Shown here piece by piece: positions 1 to 10,266 of a DNA stretch of 64,000 bases. The DNA is from Siphonodentalium dalli (Eukaryota; Mollusca; Scaphopoda; Gadilida; Siphonodentaliidae), in contig CP136064.1 in assembly GCA_032622095.1 (NCBI GenBank), positions 147,686,864-147,750,863 of the forward strand, given 5' to 3'. Positions within the stretch are counted from its first letter, which is position 1. Each line of letters starts with the position of its first letter. The notes beneath the pieces are model-generated. The model ran no database searches, was not told where the DNA came from, and saw only the letters and a list, made by a program, of their open reading frames with translations. Position numbers and translations under genes: made by a program.

Positions 1-1175
1 ACATAATCACCATTTATACAGCCTTACAGAAAACCCGGACCAGTTGACCCTCGGTTGACCACCTCCAGATATCCTGGGGGGATGGTACATAAGAAATTGA
101 CTACCTCCAGTTATCCTGGGGGGGGGTGGTACATAAGAAATCGGCCGATGTTGACGTATAATTTGAGTATTTAGTGGCACAAGCTGTCGCTACATGTCCA
201 CATATCACGATTCCAATCAGGCTTACCAAAAACTATTCCCAGTTGACCCTCGATTGACCACCTCCATATATCCTGGTGGATGGTTCATAAGAAATCGGCC
301 GATTTTGAAGGAAATTTCGTATAATTAGAGTATTTAGTGGCACAAGCTGTCGCTATATGTCCACGTAATCACGATGCTCACCAAGCTTACCGAAATCCTA
401 GCCCAGTTGACCCTCGGTTGACCACCTCCAGATATCCTGGGGGATGGTACATACGAAATCGGCCGATTTTGAAGGAAATTTCGTATCTTTTGAGTATTTA
501 GTGGCACAAGCTGTCGCTATATGTCCACATAATCACGATTCCAACCAGGCTTACAGAAAATTGGGCCCAGTTTACCCTCAGTTGACTACCACGATTTTGA
601 AGGAAATTTCGTATAGTTTGAGTATTTAGTGGCATATGCTGTCGCTATATGCCCACATACTCACAATTCCTACCCGCCTTACCAAAAACCCGGACCAGTT
701 GACACTCGGTTGACCACCTACAGATATATTGGGGGATGGCAAATACGAAATCTACAAATTTTGAAGGAAATTTCGTATAGTTTGAGTATTATTAAAGTGG
801 CACAAGTTGTCGCTATATGCCCACATAATCACCATTCCTACCAGCCTTACCGAAAAGCCGAACCAATTGGCACTCGGTTGACCACCTACATATGTCCTGG
901 GGGGATGGTAAATAAGAAATCGACGAATTTTTAAGGAAATTTCGTATAGTTTGAATATTTAGTGGCACAAGCTGCGCTTAATGCCACATAATCACCATTC
1001 CTGTCCGCCTTACAGAAAACCCGGACCAGTTGACCCTCGGTTGACCACCTACATAAATCCTGGGGGGATGGCAAATAAGAAATCGACCAATTTTTAAGGA
1101 AATTTCTTATAGTTAGAGTAATTAATGGCACAAGTTGTCGCTATATGCCCACATAAACACGATTCCTAACCGGAA
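1..1175 (+). repeat. Tandem array of ~164-bp unit, forward orientation
   Basis: About seven imperfect copies of one unit, recognisable by the recurring block GTTGACCCTCGGTTGACC near 43, 242, 406, 570, 698, 866 and 1029. Most spacings are 163-168 bp; one is shortened to 128 and the first is lengthened by a duplicated segment. Each unit also carries a GATATCCTGGGGGGATGG block and GTGGCACAAGCTGTCGC. The array is cut by the start of the window. The same unit returns in reverse complement at 2965-4515, so this is probably one arm of a foldback-type element. Short open frames here are repeat by-products. Confidence 0.9.
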
Positions 1176-1607
1176 AAAATTGACATGACATTAAACAAAA
1201 TAGATATGGTATTTGTAAGGTTGTTCTTGTTTTTGCTGCAAGTCTCTCCCAACTTGATCGAAATTATACGAATCGGAAGTATCTATCTGGTTGCGATGAA
1301 ATATACTGTTCATCCTTAAGGTAAAAATGCAGTGGCTAAGTTCATGAGGCGTTTTCGACTGCAGTTGTCACCTGTATATACTCAAAATTATTATTGCTAT
1401 TGTATACCCCCCCCCCCCCCCTAATAGTCATCTGCTCTTAAATCCATATGCTGTCATCCTGGGATGTGTCTCTTGTATAAAGTATTGGACAGCCTTGAAA
1501 ATAAATTTCTTCGTTTTGAAGTTTAATAAGCTTGGATCTCCAAAAAGTAAAGTTTGAATCGTGATAGCTCGTTCTGCAAATTTATTCTTGGAAAAATGAT
1601 TCCAAGC
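1176..1607. other. Unassigned sequence with poly-C tract
   Basis: No gene or repeat family recognised. It contains a run of 15 C at 1407-1421, which is prone to length error in assembly. Confidence 0.6.
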
Positions 1608-1938
1608 TCATATATATTTTGAAGACCTCTGTTTGTCTGTCTGTTTGTCTGTTTGTCTGTATGTTTGTCATTTATACAAATCTACGATTCTCGACCGATC
1701 GGGACGAAACTTGATATGTGTGTGTAGTTTGACCAGGCGGTGGACGTTGTCGTATTGGCGAGCCCGTGCGGCGCCTGCTTCGCGCATGCGCAGACGAGAT
1801 CTCGGAAACGGGTGGAGCTATCGACTTGAATTTTGCTATGTGAAGATATCGACTTGAAATTTGGTTTTTGAATAGCCCGGACAACGTCGGGCTCATCGGT
1901 TTTTGAATAGCCCGGACAACGTCGGGCTCATCGGCTAG
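1608..1938 (+). mobile_element. Non-autonomous Helitron-like element, family 1 (short copy)
   Basis: It begins TCATATATATTTTGAAGACC, continues through a CTGT/TTGT-rich stretch, and carries one unit of the 122-bp GC-rich core (GAGATCTCGGAAACGGG, GCGCATGCGCAGAC). The end is a hairpin (AGCCCG, loop, CGGGCT), then CATCGG and CTAG. A 3' hairpin about ten bases before CTAG is the Helitron hallmark. No Rep/helicase is encoded, so it would depend on a helper elsewhere. The next element starts directly after CTAG. The exact 5' boundary is less certain than in other copies because the preceding base is not A. Confidence 0.75.
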
Positions 1939-2724
1939 TCTACTATATATTTTGGGACTTCTGTCTGTCTGTTTGTTTGTTGTTTGTCTGTTAGCTATGG
2001 CCGGGAAAACGGCTGGACCGATTGAGTTCAAACTTCCAATCTAAGGTTAAGAACCCACGGGCAATGTTTACCGCCGTTTTGGAGAACGTCAGAGCACTCC
2101 TTCTCCATTCCCCCGCCACCCCAATGGGAAGTCATGGGTTAATCGCGTGATAGTTAAAGAGCGTTCGTATCCGCAGTGTCGTTGATAAAGATGTGTCCAG
2201 ACATGAGCGTGTCTGGGAGTGTTTTGGACGCCGACCCCGACCTGACCTTGACCTTCAAAAAGGTCAATTCAAGGTCAAATCGGATAAAACGGGATGGATT
2301 TCGATGAAATTTGATACCTACAGATACTTTTGTCCGGAGAGTGTTTTGGACGGGTCAAATCGTGACCCCGATCTGACCTTGGCCTTCAAAATTGTCAATT
2401 CAAGGTCAAATCGCGAATTTTGACGGGATTTCGACAACATTTGATACCTAGGCCCTAGGGTTACTTTTGTCCGAGGAGTGTTTTGGACGGAACAAATCGT
2501 GACCCCCACCCTGACTTTGTCCTTCAAAATGGTCAATTCAAGGTCAAATCGGGTAAAACCTGACGGATTTCGACGGGTACTTTTGTCGGGTACTTTTGTC
2601 CGCGGAGTGTTTTGGACGGGTCAAATCGTGACCTCGACCTGACCTTGACCTTCCAAATGGTCAATTCAAGGTCAAATCGCGCAATTCGCCGAAAATCAGA
2701 GTCGAAGTCGGGTCCACCAGCTAG
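1939..2724 (+). mobile_element. Non-autonomous Helitron-like element with ~130-bp internal repeats
   Basis: It starts TCTACTATATATTTTGGGAC immediately after the CTAG of its neighbour and ends GGTCCACCAGCTAG followed by T. The interior (2190-2690) holds four imperfect tandem units of 121-140 bp. Each has GGAGTGTTTTGGACG, a CCTGACCTTGACCTT block and TTCAAGGTCAAATCG. No protein is encoded; the small open frames follow the repeats. Confidence 0.75.
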
Positions 2725-2964
2725 TATTATATAATTCCACTCGAGTAGACATTAACGCGGCAATGAAACCTATTCATATGATCGGATACACATATATGGT
2801 ATCGTCTGGCTGGTTCACGACTTATCAGAAGCTAGTGTGACGGCCATGCATATGTGATCTCGAACAGGCCGATTTGGACCCGTTTAGAACTCTAGGTTCC
2901 CCAAAAGTCGACTCCGTTTCGTGTGTAGCACAACAGGGAATTTATGAATCAGTAACTAAATATC

Positions 2965-4515
2965 TGTAGGCGGTCAACCGAGGGTCAACTGGTCCGGGTT
3001 TTCTGTAAGGCGGGTAGGAATGGTGATTATGTGGGCACATAGCGACAGCTTGTGCCACTAAATACTCAAACTGTACGAAATTTCCTTCACAATTGGGCGA
3101 TTTCTTATGTACCATCCCCCAGGATATCTGTAAGTGGTCAACCGAGGGTCAACTGGTCCTGGTTTTCCGAAAGGCGGGTAGGAATGGTGATTATGTGAGC
3201 ATATAGCGACAGCTTGTGCCACTAAATACTCAAACTATACGAAATTTCCTTCAAAATCGGGCGATTTCTTAGGTACCATCCCCCCAGAATATCTGTAGGT
3301 GGTCAACCCAGGATCAACTGGTGCGGGTTTCCTATAAGGCGGATAGGAATGGTTATTATGTGGGCATATAGCGACAGCTTGTGCCACTAAATACTCAAAC
3401 TATACGAAATTTCCTTCAAATTCGGCCGATTTCTTACGTACCATCCCCCCAGGATATCTGGAGGTGGTCAACCGAGGGTCAACTGGGCCCAGTTTTCGGT
3501 AAGCCTGGTTGGAATCGTGATTATGTGGACATATAGCGACAGCTTGTGCCACTAAATGCTCAAACTATACGAAATTTCCTTCAAAATTGGTCGATTTCTT
3601 ATGTACCATCCACCCAGGATATCCGTAGGTGGTCAACCGAGGGTCAACTGGTCCGGGTTTTCTGTAAGGCGGGTAGGAATGGTGATTATGTTGGCATATA
3701 GCTACAGCTTGTGCCACTACATACTCAAACTATACGAAATCTCCTTCAAAATCGGGCGATTTCTTATGTACCATCCCCCCAGGATATCTATAGGTGGTCA
3801 ACAGAGGGTCAACTGGTCCGGGTTTCCTGTATTAAAGGCGGGTAGGAATGGTGATTATGTGGGCATATAGCGACAGATTGTGCCACTAAATACTCAATCT
3901 ATACGAAATTTCCTTCAAAATCGGCCGATTTCTTACGTACCATCCCCCAAGGATAACTGGAGGTGGTCAACCGAGGGTCAACTGTGGCCAGTTTTCGGTA
4001 AGCCTGGTTGGAATGGTGATTATATAGGCATATAGCGACAGCTTGTGCCACTAAATACTCAAACTATAAGAAATTTCCTTCAAAATCGGGCGATTTCTTA
4101 CGTACAATACCCCCAGGATATCTGGAGGTGGTCAACCGATGGTCAACTGGGCCCAGTTTTCGGTAAGCCTGGTTGGAGTGGTGATCATGTGGGCATATAG
4201 CGACAGCTTGTGCCACTAAATACTCAAACTATACGAACTTTCCTTCAAAATCGGGCGATTTCTTATGTACCATCCCCCAGGATATCTGTAGGTGGACAAC
4301 CGAGGGTAAACTTGTCCGGGTTTTCTGTAAGGCTGGTAGGAATGGTGATTATGTGGGCATATAGCGACAGCTTGTGCCACTAAATACTCAAACTATACGA
4401 AATTTCCTTCAAAATCGGCGGATTTCTTATATACCATGTATATATATCTGGAGGTGGTCAACCGAGGGTCAACTGGGCCTATTTACCAAGAAGGCGGGTA
4501 GGAATTATCATTATA
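2965..4515 (-). repeat. Tandem array of ~164-bp unit, reverse orientation
   Basis: About ten copies of the unit at 1-1175, here reverse-complemented. The block GGTCAACCGAGGGTCAAC recurs near 2980, 3138, 3299, 3466, 3629, 3797, 3966, 4131, 4290 and 4454, with spacings of 158-169 bp. The last copy decays around 4500-4515 and overlaps the C-terminal end of the truncated transposase frame. With the left array it forms a very large inverted repeat, like foldback elements whose arms are built of tandem units. Confidence 0.9.
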
Positions 4516-5277
4516 GTGACGTATTGTGATGATATGATTTTTTTGTTTATTTAAAATACCATCGGATGGCAAATAGCGCATAACGGTAGAATCGCTATTT
4601 GCCATCCGATGGTAAATAGCCGCTGCCCTCCAGTAGCGTTGGAACTTTGCCAGAAGCATATCAAGGAGTGGTTTTACATTATATATTTTGTTTGACCTAT
4701 CCACGTTCTTCTCGTCAACAATGTGCAGAAACTTCCAAATAGCTAATAACCGGTCTCTCGAGAAAACTTTACGAAAACCTGGGGTATACGTCACAAAGTT
4801 TTTGTCTTCATCCTGGAAATATTCCTCGTATCTTGGCATATACAGCTTATATTCAATTAGTATCCTAATGCCAAGGAAAGCCTTCATCTCTTTGATGTCA
4901 ATGGGGCTCCACAAGGAGGCATAATAGTCGGACGGATTTTCTACTTTCACCTGTTTGGCACGGAGGTTGGTAAAATGGCATATAAGTTCCAGTATGCCAT
5001 TAGTAAAAAACAAACTAAAAAAGTCCACAGATGGCGAATCTGCTGTCACGTCACCGGGCACATTTTTGGATCCCTCAGAGTCAGTTCCGCCGAAATGCAT
5101 GTCTTGTCGCCGCATGCAGTGGTGGAGTTTTCTCCCATTTCCAAACAGGTGTTCTGACATATAAGTATGGTTGTAAAATAAGTATGGTTTTTGCGCCTGC
5201 GCATGTTCACTCCTCCAATAAAACGTAGGTCGCGCCTCGGTGGGAAACAGTATCACCAAAGAGTGGATGTTAAGCAC
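4483..5277 (-). pseudogene. piggyBac-family transposase, C-terminally truncated
   Basis: A 264-residue open frame that reads as the N-terminal half of a piggyBac transposase (DDE_Tnp_1_7 type). Visible landmarks are SVDFFSLFFTNGILELICHF (83-102) followed by TNLRAKQ, then WSPIDIKEMKAFLGIRIL (123-140), RDRLLAIWKFLHIVDE (174-189) and KIYNVKPLLDMLLAKFQRYW (197-216). In intact relatives the catalytic aspartate region comes next. Here it is missing: after residue ~217 the frame enters a 21-bp palindrome and then the ~164-bp array, so the last ~45 residues are not transposase. No active nuclease can be made. Full-length members are roughly 550-650 residues. The ATG at 5277 is only the first in frame and the true start could differ. 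Confidence 0.85.
4558..4613. repeat. Perfect 21-bp inverted repeat at the transposase/array junction
   Basis: The arms 4558-4578 and 4593-4613 are exact reverse complements (core CCATCGGATGGCAAATAGCG) around a 14-base spacer. It sits where the transposase similarity stops and the satellite array begins, so it may mark a rearrangement or an element end. Confidence 0.85.
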
Positions 5278-6130
5278 CGATCTTCAAGCAAGTGAAAATA
5301 TTAATTTCCGCAACAAAAATTATTGTGTCAACACAAGAATTTATGACATTCTTGTCCTCAATTTTTTATATTCTTCATTAGACTCTCTCCGCGCCGCATT
5401 AATTTATAAATATATGTATACGGATATATACACACATGTGCGTCTATAATATTGACCGGACATATTTGTTTATTTTGGCTGTTCGCAAAATAAGTATGGT
5501 TTGCATATGCCAAATGTGTGTGAATTAATTGTTGGCAGTTTAGTTATTTTGTTATCGATGGTCGTACAAAAAGACCATAAAGGAATAGAAAATACTGCAT
5601 GTGTGCCTTCTTACTTTCGTATTTGTTTATAGGGCTTGTAACATTGTTGTCGTAATTATGTATTAGTTTATGTAAGGCTTCTAATATGACTTGATATCTT
5701 GTTCGTTCGTAAAATAAGTATTGATTTTTTTTACAAATATAAGTATGGTTGTCCAATATGTATCATGGTTACACGTCGCTGAAGAGGGTTTACATGAATG
5801 ATTTAATCGATATATAGTCACACGAAAAGAACATATACAATTTTGGCGAGCAAAGTGAATCCTTATATGTTGTATTATAATAAGTTATTATTTTAAGGCT
5901 ACTAACGTTGACATGATATGTTTTCGTTTGTAAAATATGTATTTACTTTTTTCTGACAAATTGGTATTTTACAAATGTTTTAATCAGGCATCTAATATAT
6001 GACTTGCCATTTTGCAAATAAGTATTGATTGTTAGACAAATATTTATGGTTGTCCAATATGTATGGGTGACTGGGTGTGCATCGTTGAAGAGGGCTTACG
6101 TGAATGATTTTATCGACAGGAAAAGAACAT
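5140..6130. repeat. AT-rich imperfect direct repeats (ATAAGTATGGTT family)
   Basis: The phrase AAAATAAGTATGGTT or AAAATAAGTATTGATT recurs near 5160, 5175, 5487, 5712 and 6014. A longer block beginning GGTTGTCCAATATGTAT and continuing GAAGAGGG-TTACRTGAATGATTT occurs at ~5747-5810 and ~6050-6110. A related phrase is at 5930 and again at ~7390 beside a hairpin element. No gene is seen. Confidence 0.6.
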
Positions 6131-6185
6131 TTTGCAATATACCTGTATACTTATTTTTGCTAGACATGAGTATGGAATCCTATTA

Positions 6186-6462
6186 GGGCCACTTGCTATT
6201 GGCGCTTTCGGCGCACTTTTTGTCGCTTTCGGCGCGCGCCGAAACATACCCTAATGGCGCACTTTTTGTCGCTTCCGGCGCGCGCCATTAGGGAGTGGAC
6301 CTAATAGTATGCCTAATGGCGCTTTCGGCGCGCGCCGAAAGCGACAAAAAGTGCGCCGAAAGCGACAAATAGTGCGCCGTAACGGCGCATATTTTGTCGC
6401 TTTCGGCGCTTTCGGCGCGTTACTAATGGCGCACTTTTTGTCGCTTTCGGCGCTTTCTAAAC
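6186..6462. repeat. CpG-rich cluster of GGCGCGCGCC palindromes
   Basis: A sharply GC-rich island in AT-rich surroundings. GGCGCACTTTTTGTCGCTTTC recurs in both orientations at least six times, interspersed with GGCGCGCGCC or close variants and flanked by TAATGGCGC or GCCATTAGG. It has the look of a short multi-palindromic element or a decayed cluster of nested insertions. The open frame across it is compositional. Confidence 0.7.
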
Positions 6463-6498
6463 CCATTCTATAAATTGTGACATTAGACGTTCGTTTAA

Positions 6499-6878
6499 CC
6501 CTTTACCCAACAAAACAGCCAAAACCGGCCAAATAAAGCTTCAACAGCCTAAAATATCTTCGGTCTGTCTCAATAGAACCATACACATATGGATATCATT
6601 GGAACCGGCTCCTTGACCACATTGTGATAGTTACAGTTATGCCCTGTGCCAATGCATTCTCTTATATATGCGAGTCGACCATAGGTCGCCTCGCATATAT
6701 AAGAGAATGCATTGGCCTAAAAAAACACTTTTTACCATTTTTTCTTACATTCTTTAACAATTTTATAATTTTTAATGTGTTAAGCCAATGCATTCTCTTA
6801 TATATGCGAGGCGACCTATGGTCGACTCGCATATATAAGAGAATGCATTGGCACAGGGCCGTTCTGTTGGGTAAAGGG
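6499..6878. mobile_element. piggyBac-type MITE flanked by TTAA, with two large palindromes
   Basis: The left end reads TTAA then CCCTTTACCCAACAAAAC; the right end reads GTTCTGTTGGGTAAAGGG then TTAA. Thus 18-bp terminal inverted repeats with one mismatch start with CCC and are bordered by TTAA on both sides (6495-6498 and 6879-6882), as expected for piggyBac insertions. Inside are two 69-bp palindromes, 6648-6716 and 6784-6852, each with 27-bp perfect arms and a 15-base loop. The two loops are reverse complements of each other. It encodes nothing; mobilisation would need a piggyBac transposase. Confidence 0.85.
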
Positions 6879-7206
6879 TTAATAAAAGAAATAGTGCCAG
6901 GTGACCGTTGACTTCCGGTTTGTTGTCTTTTTACATTCCGTACGCTACGTCTCAAAATCTATGTCTTCCAATATTTGTTTTCAACAAACTATAAGGAATG
7001 AAGAGTTTGATAAGTTGTGTCATTAAATATACGCTATTAAACACACCAAAGAGTCTTTATTTATCTGGGACTATTTATTTACGGGGACAAACAACGCAGA
7101 GTTAAGTGAAACGTCATCCCATGCCTTACAGAAGCCGATGTTAGTTTCGCGGCCTGTTTGTTGATTTAAGTATGTTTTGTCAAGGTTTTGGATCATGTAA
7201 TAAATA

Positions 7207-7354
7207 GAATCTACAACTCGTCCCCAGTTTATAGCGGAATTAACAAAACTCGTCCAGTAAATTAGGTCCGGACCTCGCCAAAGGCTCGGTCCATACCTAA
7301 TATACTAGACTCGTTTTGTAAATTCCGCTATAAACTGGGGACTCGTTGTAGATC
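7207..7354. repeat. Hairpin MITE-like inverted repeat
   Basis: Arms of about 65 bp (left GAATCTACAACTCGTCCCCA, right its imperfect reverse complement ending at 7354) around a short centre near 7280. No coding content. Confidence 0.75.
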
Positions 7355-7427
7355 TTCTATATACATATACGTTGACCGACATCTTTTCGGTTGCAAAACG
7401 TGTATTGATTTTTCTGACAAATAATAT

Positions 7428-7580
7428 ACAGTTATCGCCCGCGATTGAGTGAGGCACGGGGATTTGTCGCCCGCTCGAGACCTGGAATGTCACCCGAGGG
7501 CCACCAGGCCCGATGGTGACATTCCAGGTCGAGAGCGGCGACAAATCCCCGTGTCTCACGAAAACAGGGGTGATAACTGT
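7428..7580. repeat. Hairpin MITE-like inverted repeat
   Basis: Arms begin ACAGTTATCGCCC and end GGGGTGATAACTGT. The middle arms (GGGGATTTGTCGCC and GACCTGGAATGTCACC with their complements) pair around CGAGGGCCACCAGGCCCGAT. It is followed by an open frame that has no support as a gene. Confidence 0.75.
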
Positions 7581-8400
7581 TTTGTTATCTGACAAAGGAG
7601 TACACACGAACCTCCTTAATAGCAGGCATAAATGCGCGCATATTTTCTTTAATCCAGTTCGAAAAGTTAATTTTATGTTGGAATCATCGCTATTTGGAAA
7701 ATAAAACATTCATAATCTGGATCAATTAACAGACCCGTCGTTTGCGCAGCTATTCTCCGGTCAGTTTGCTGGTTGCATGGTGGAAATCGGTTCACGGAAA
7801 GAGGAGTAAAGCAATTTCGAAGTTGAGTGGCCATGCAGCGAAATGTTCGATTTCGTTTCAAATGAGCGTGAAGACGCCGACAGACGCGTTAATTTCCAGA
7901 ATGCTAAAATGTGAAACTAACACGTTGTTGTAGTAGTGCAAAAAGAAATTGACATATGTCACAGATCGTTACGCAACATACGGGTATTCTCTTAAGTCTG
8001 AGGAATGTATTGAAGAAAAGAAATAGTCAATTGATAAACAGCAAAGAGTGGATATTTGATCTAGTACATACACGTAGTTGTAACGTATGTACATCGTATG
8101 TGCAATTGTCTGCAGCACATACCAACTGCATAATAAGGTTTATCTATTTGTCCCACGGTCTGTATTATTGATATAAAAAGGTCCAATAGGAACATTACAC
8201 CTTATAACGGATTTGTGTCTGTGATAACACCATTTATACATAGCGTGCTTTAATTGCAAATAAAAAAAAACACACAATTATGCAAATTAGCAAACACCAC
8301 AGTTCGCTGTTGTTATGAAACAGTGGGGTTTATAAATGTTTTTCGAAATTATTAGAGAGCTGTCAGAGAATCTCTGCACGTTGAGTTCTTCGTAGTTATG
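7581..8400. other. Unassigned sequence
   Basis: No coding region, RNA gene or repeat could be supported. It ends at the LINE-like tail. Confidence 0.5.
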
Positions 8401-8560
8401 AATAGAATAGAATAGAATTTATTAAGCAAAATACGTCCCTGGGTTGGGACAGGTTGCCATACATATATATAATATTAATATGGTACATGAACATATATAA
8501 ACTGTATAATAATAACATCACTCAGTCAAGTAACTTAATATACATTATATAATAATATTT
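8401..8560 (-). mobile_element. 3' tail of a truncated LINE (minus orientation)
   Basis: Read on the minus strand it ends AATAAATTCTATTCTATTC, a pentanucleotide tail like that of jockey/CR1-like LINEs. The LINE at 47433-50620 ends in a very similar way (AATAAAG... TTTATTCTATTCTA). Upstream sequence to ~8740 may be 3' UTR of the same element, but no reverse transcriptase is seen. Confidence 0.5.
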
Positions 8561-8850
8561 ATGTATTGTTCAATCTGCACTCGAAAAACCTCCTGACTAT
8601 GTTGCAAACTTTCGCACAATGTTGTGTAAGGTCATTATCTAATATATGCTTCAGTTGGTCCCATCTACTCATCAGTCGAAAATTAATAGTTATGTGTTTA
8701 CTGGTAACAGCTCAGCGGTCAATGACTGAGACAATGTTACCCTCGAGGGTAATATGGTGATTTACGGCCCGCGATGTGACACACTCTCAGCCAATCATAA
8801 GAGAGGAAAATGGGATGAAGGATAACAAGTATGATTGTCAAATGGATATT

Positions 8851-10266
8851 AGGGCGCGTACACATGAAGCTGCAAGAAAATATCAGGTAAAATTGCACAC
8901 TGATATTTTCTTGCTGCAAATATTACGCCCGTGAGAACGCGGCGGTTTAGACGGCGTTGATTGTAATATAATTTGTCCAAGTTACTCTTTAGAATGTATG
9001 TTATTCGTTTTGTTAACTATATATTATCTTAACTCTTAAAATAAATCAAAATGTTCAATTCAAAGTATCTAAATTGTCTTCTCTGAATCCACCGAAAACA
9101 CAAATCAGCCCAAAAAACCCTAAACTACCCCAGCTACACCACCTCAACACATAATTAGCGGCATCTCTTTGGAGAAAGGATTAGTCACACCTGACCCGAA
9201 ATCCACGCCATCGGCGAAGTGGGAATCTCCCGAATTGCGTCCGGTAAATAACATATAGTCTATTTTGGCAATTCAGAGCTTTTTCAAATTTCCAACTGTT
9301 GACATGTATTACCGATGTCGGTGGGATTAGCAACGTTGCTGATCTCATGCATAAAGACCTTCTGCATAATGAGAAAGTTGTCACGTTATTTGGAAATTTG
9401 GAAATGTTATAATTTCATAGTGGTGTATATGTGGGGTGACAAATGTTATTATGGTTGTGTGGCAAATCGGATGACCCCACCCCCATTGAGACCCCATATG
9501 AAGTTTTCAGGAGATTGTTGTTTGGTGCATGGGGCTGTGGTGCACATTACGTTACCGAACTTACATGGGTGCATGTGGGGACATGAGACCCCCGCCAACT
9601 TGGAAATAATGTTAGTTGGAAATTTCACACCAACAATGGTTTGAAATTGTTCTTGTAGTCTGATTTTTCAACCATTAATGTATGTGGAATTAGTGGTTTT
9701 AGACCAACATTTGCATTTTTGCTACTTTGGTCAAATTTCTGTTTGGAATTTCTTCTAGGCCCCTCCCTCCCCGGTGTCCAGTCAAAATTCAAGGTATGTG
9801 AGGTACCATATGGGAAATTCAAAGACGATGGGAGGTGTGCAAATTCAATTATGTGATCTTGCATGGGTCTTTGGTCCGATTCAAGTTGGAAATCCATGGA
9901 CATCCTCCGTCAGCCGAAACCCTCAAAAGATATATGTCCCACACATATCCATATAATTATAATAGCTCAGCAATTATGTCAAACAATCCAAAATGGAATT
10001 ACGATGTCAATTGTTGAAACAGGCGATAATATTGATGGATCACATAACTCGAGTGCGTGCATGAACGGTTACCAGCGTGTCCCTTATAGAGATTAGTTAA
10101 CGGATACCGATGGCAACCAATCAAGGTGAACACATATCACCAACTGGCGATAAAATATCAGCGCGGTGCCTTCGTCGGATATTTTCCGGTGTTATTTATT
10201 TGATTGGTCAAGTAAGTCACATGGGGCATACCTGATATTGTCTTGCCCGCCATGTGTACGTGCCCT
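8851..10266. mobile_element. ~1.4-kb element with ~38-bp terminal inverted repeats
   Basis: The left end is AGGGCGCGTACACATG followed by GCAAGAAAATATCAGGTA; the right end is the imperfect reverse complement ending ACGTGCCCT. The 4-bp direct repeat TATT flanks it (8847-8850 and 10267-10270). A second, inverted copy of the left terminus lies at ~8901-8937, so the left end alone can fold. The interior has only short unconvincing frames. It is a non-autonomous DNA transposon of unknown superfamily. Confidence 0.6.

Noticed and set aside
1-4515. CRISPR array or origin-type iterons from evenly spaced repeats
   Set aside because: Units of ~164 bp without spacers and in two opposed arrays; a satellite or foldback element fits.
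6624-6955. Overlapping frames on both strands
   Set aside because: Same peptide words on both strands because of the perfect palindromes of the piggyBac-type MITE.
7305-7709. 134-codon minus-strand frame
   Set aside because: It spans two hairpin MITEs and the opposite strand is also open; explained by palindromic GC-rich sequence.
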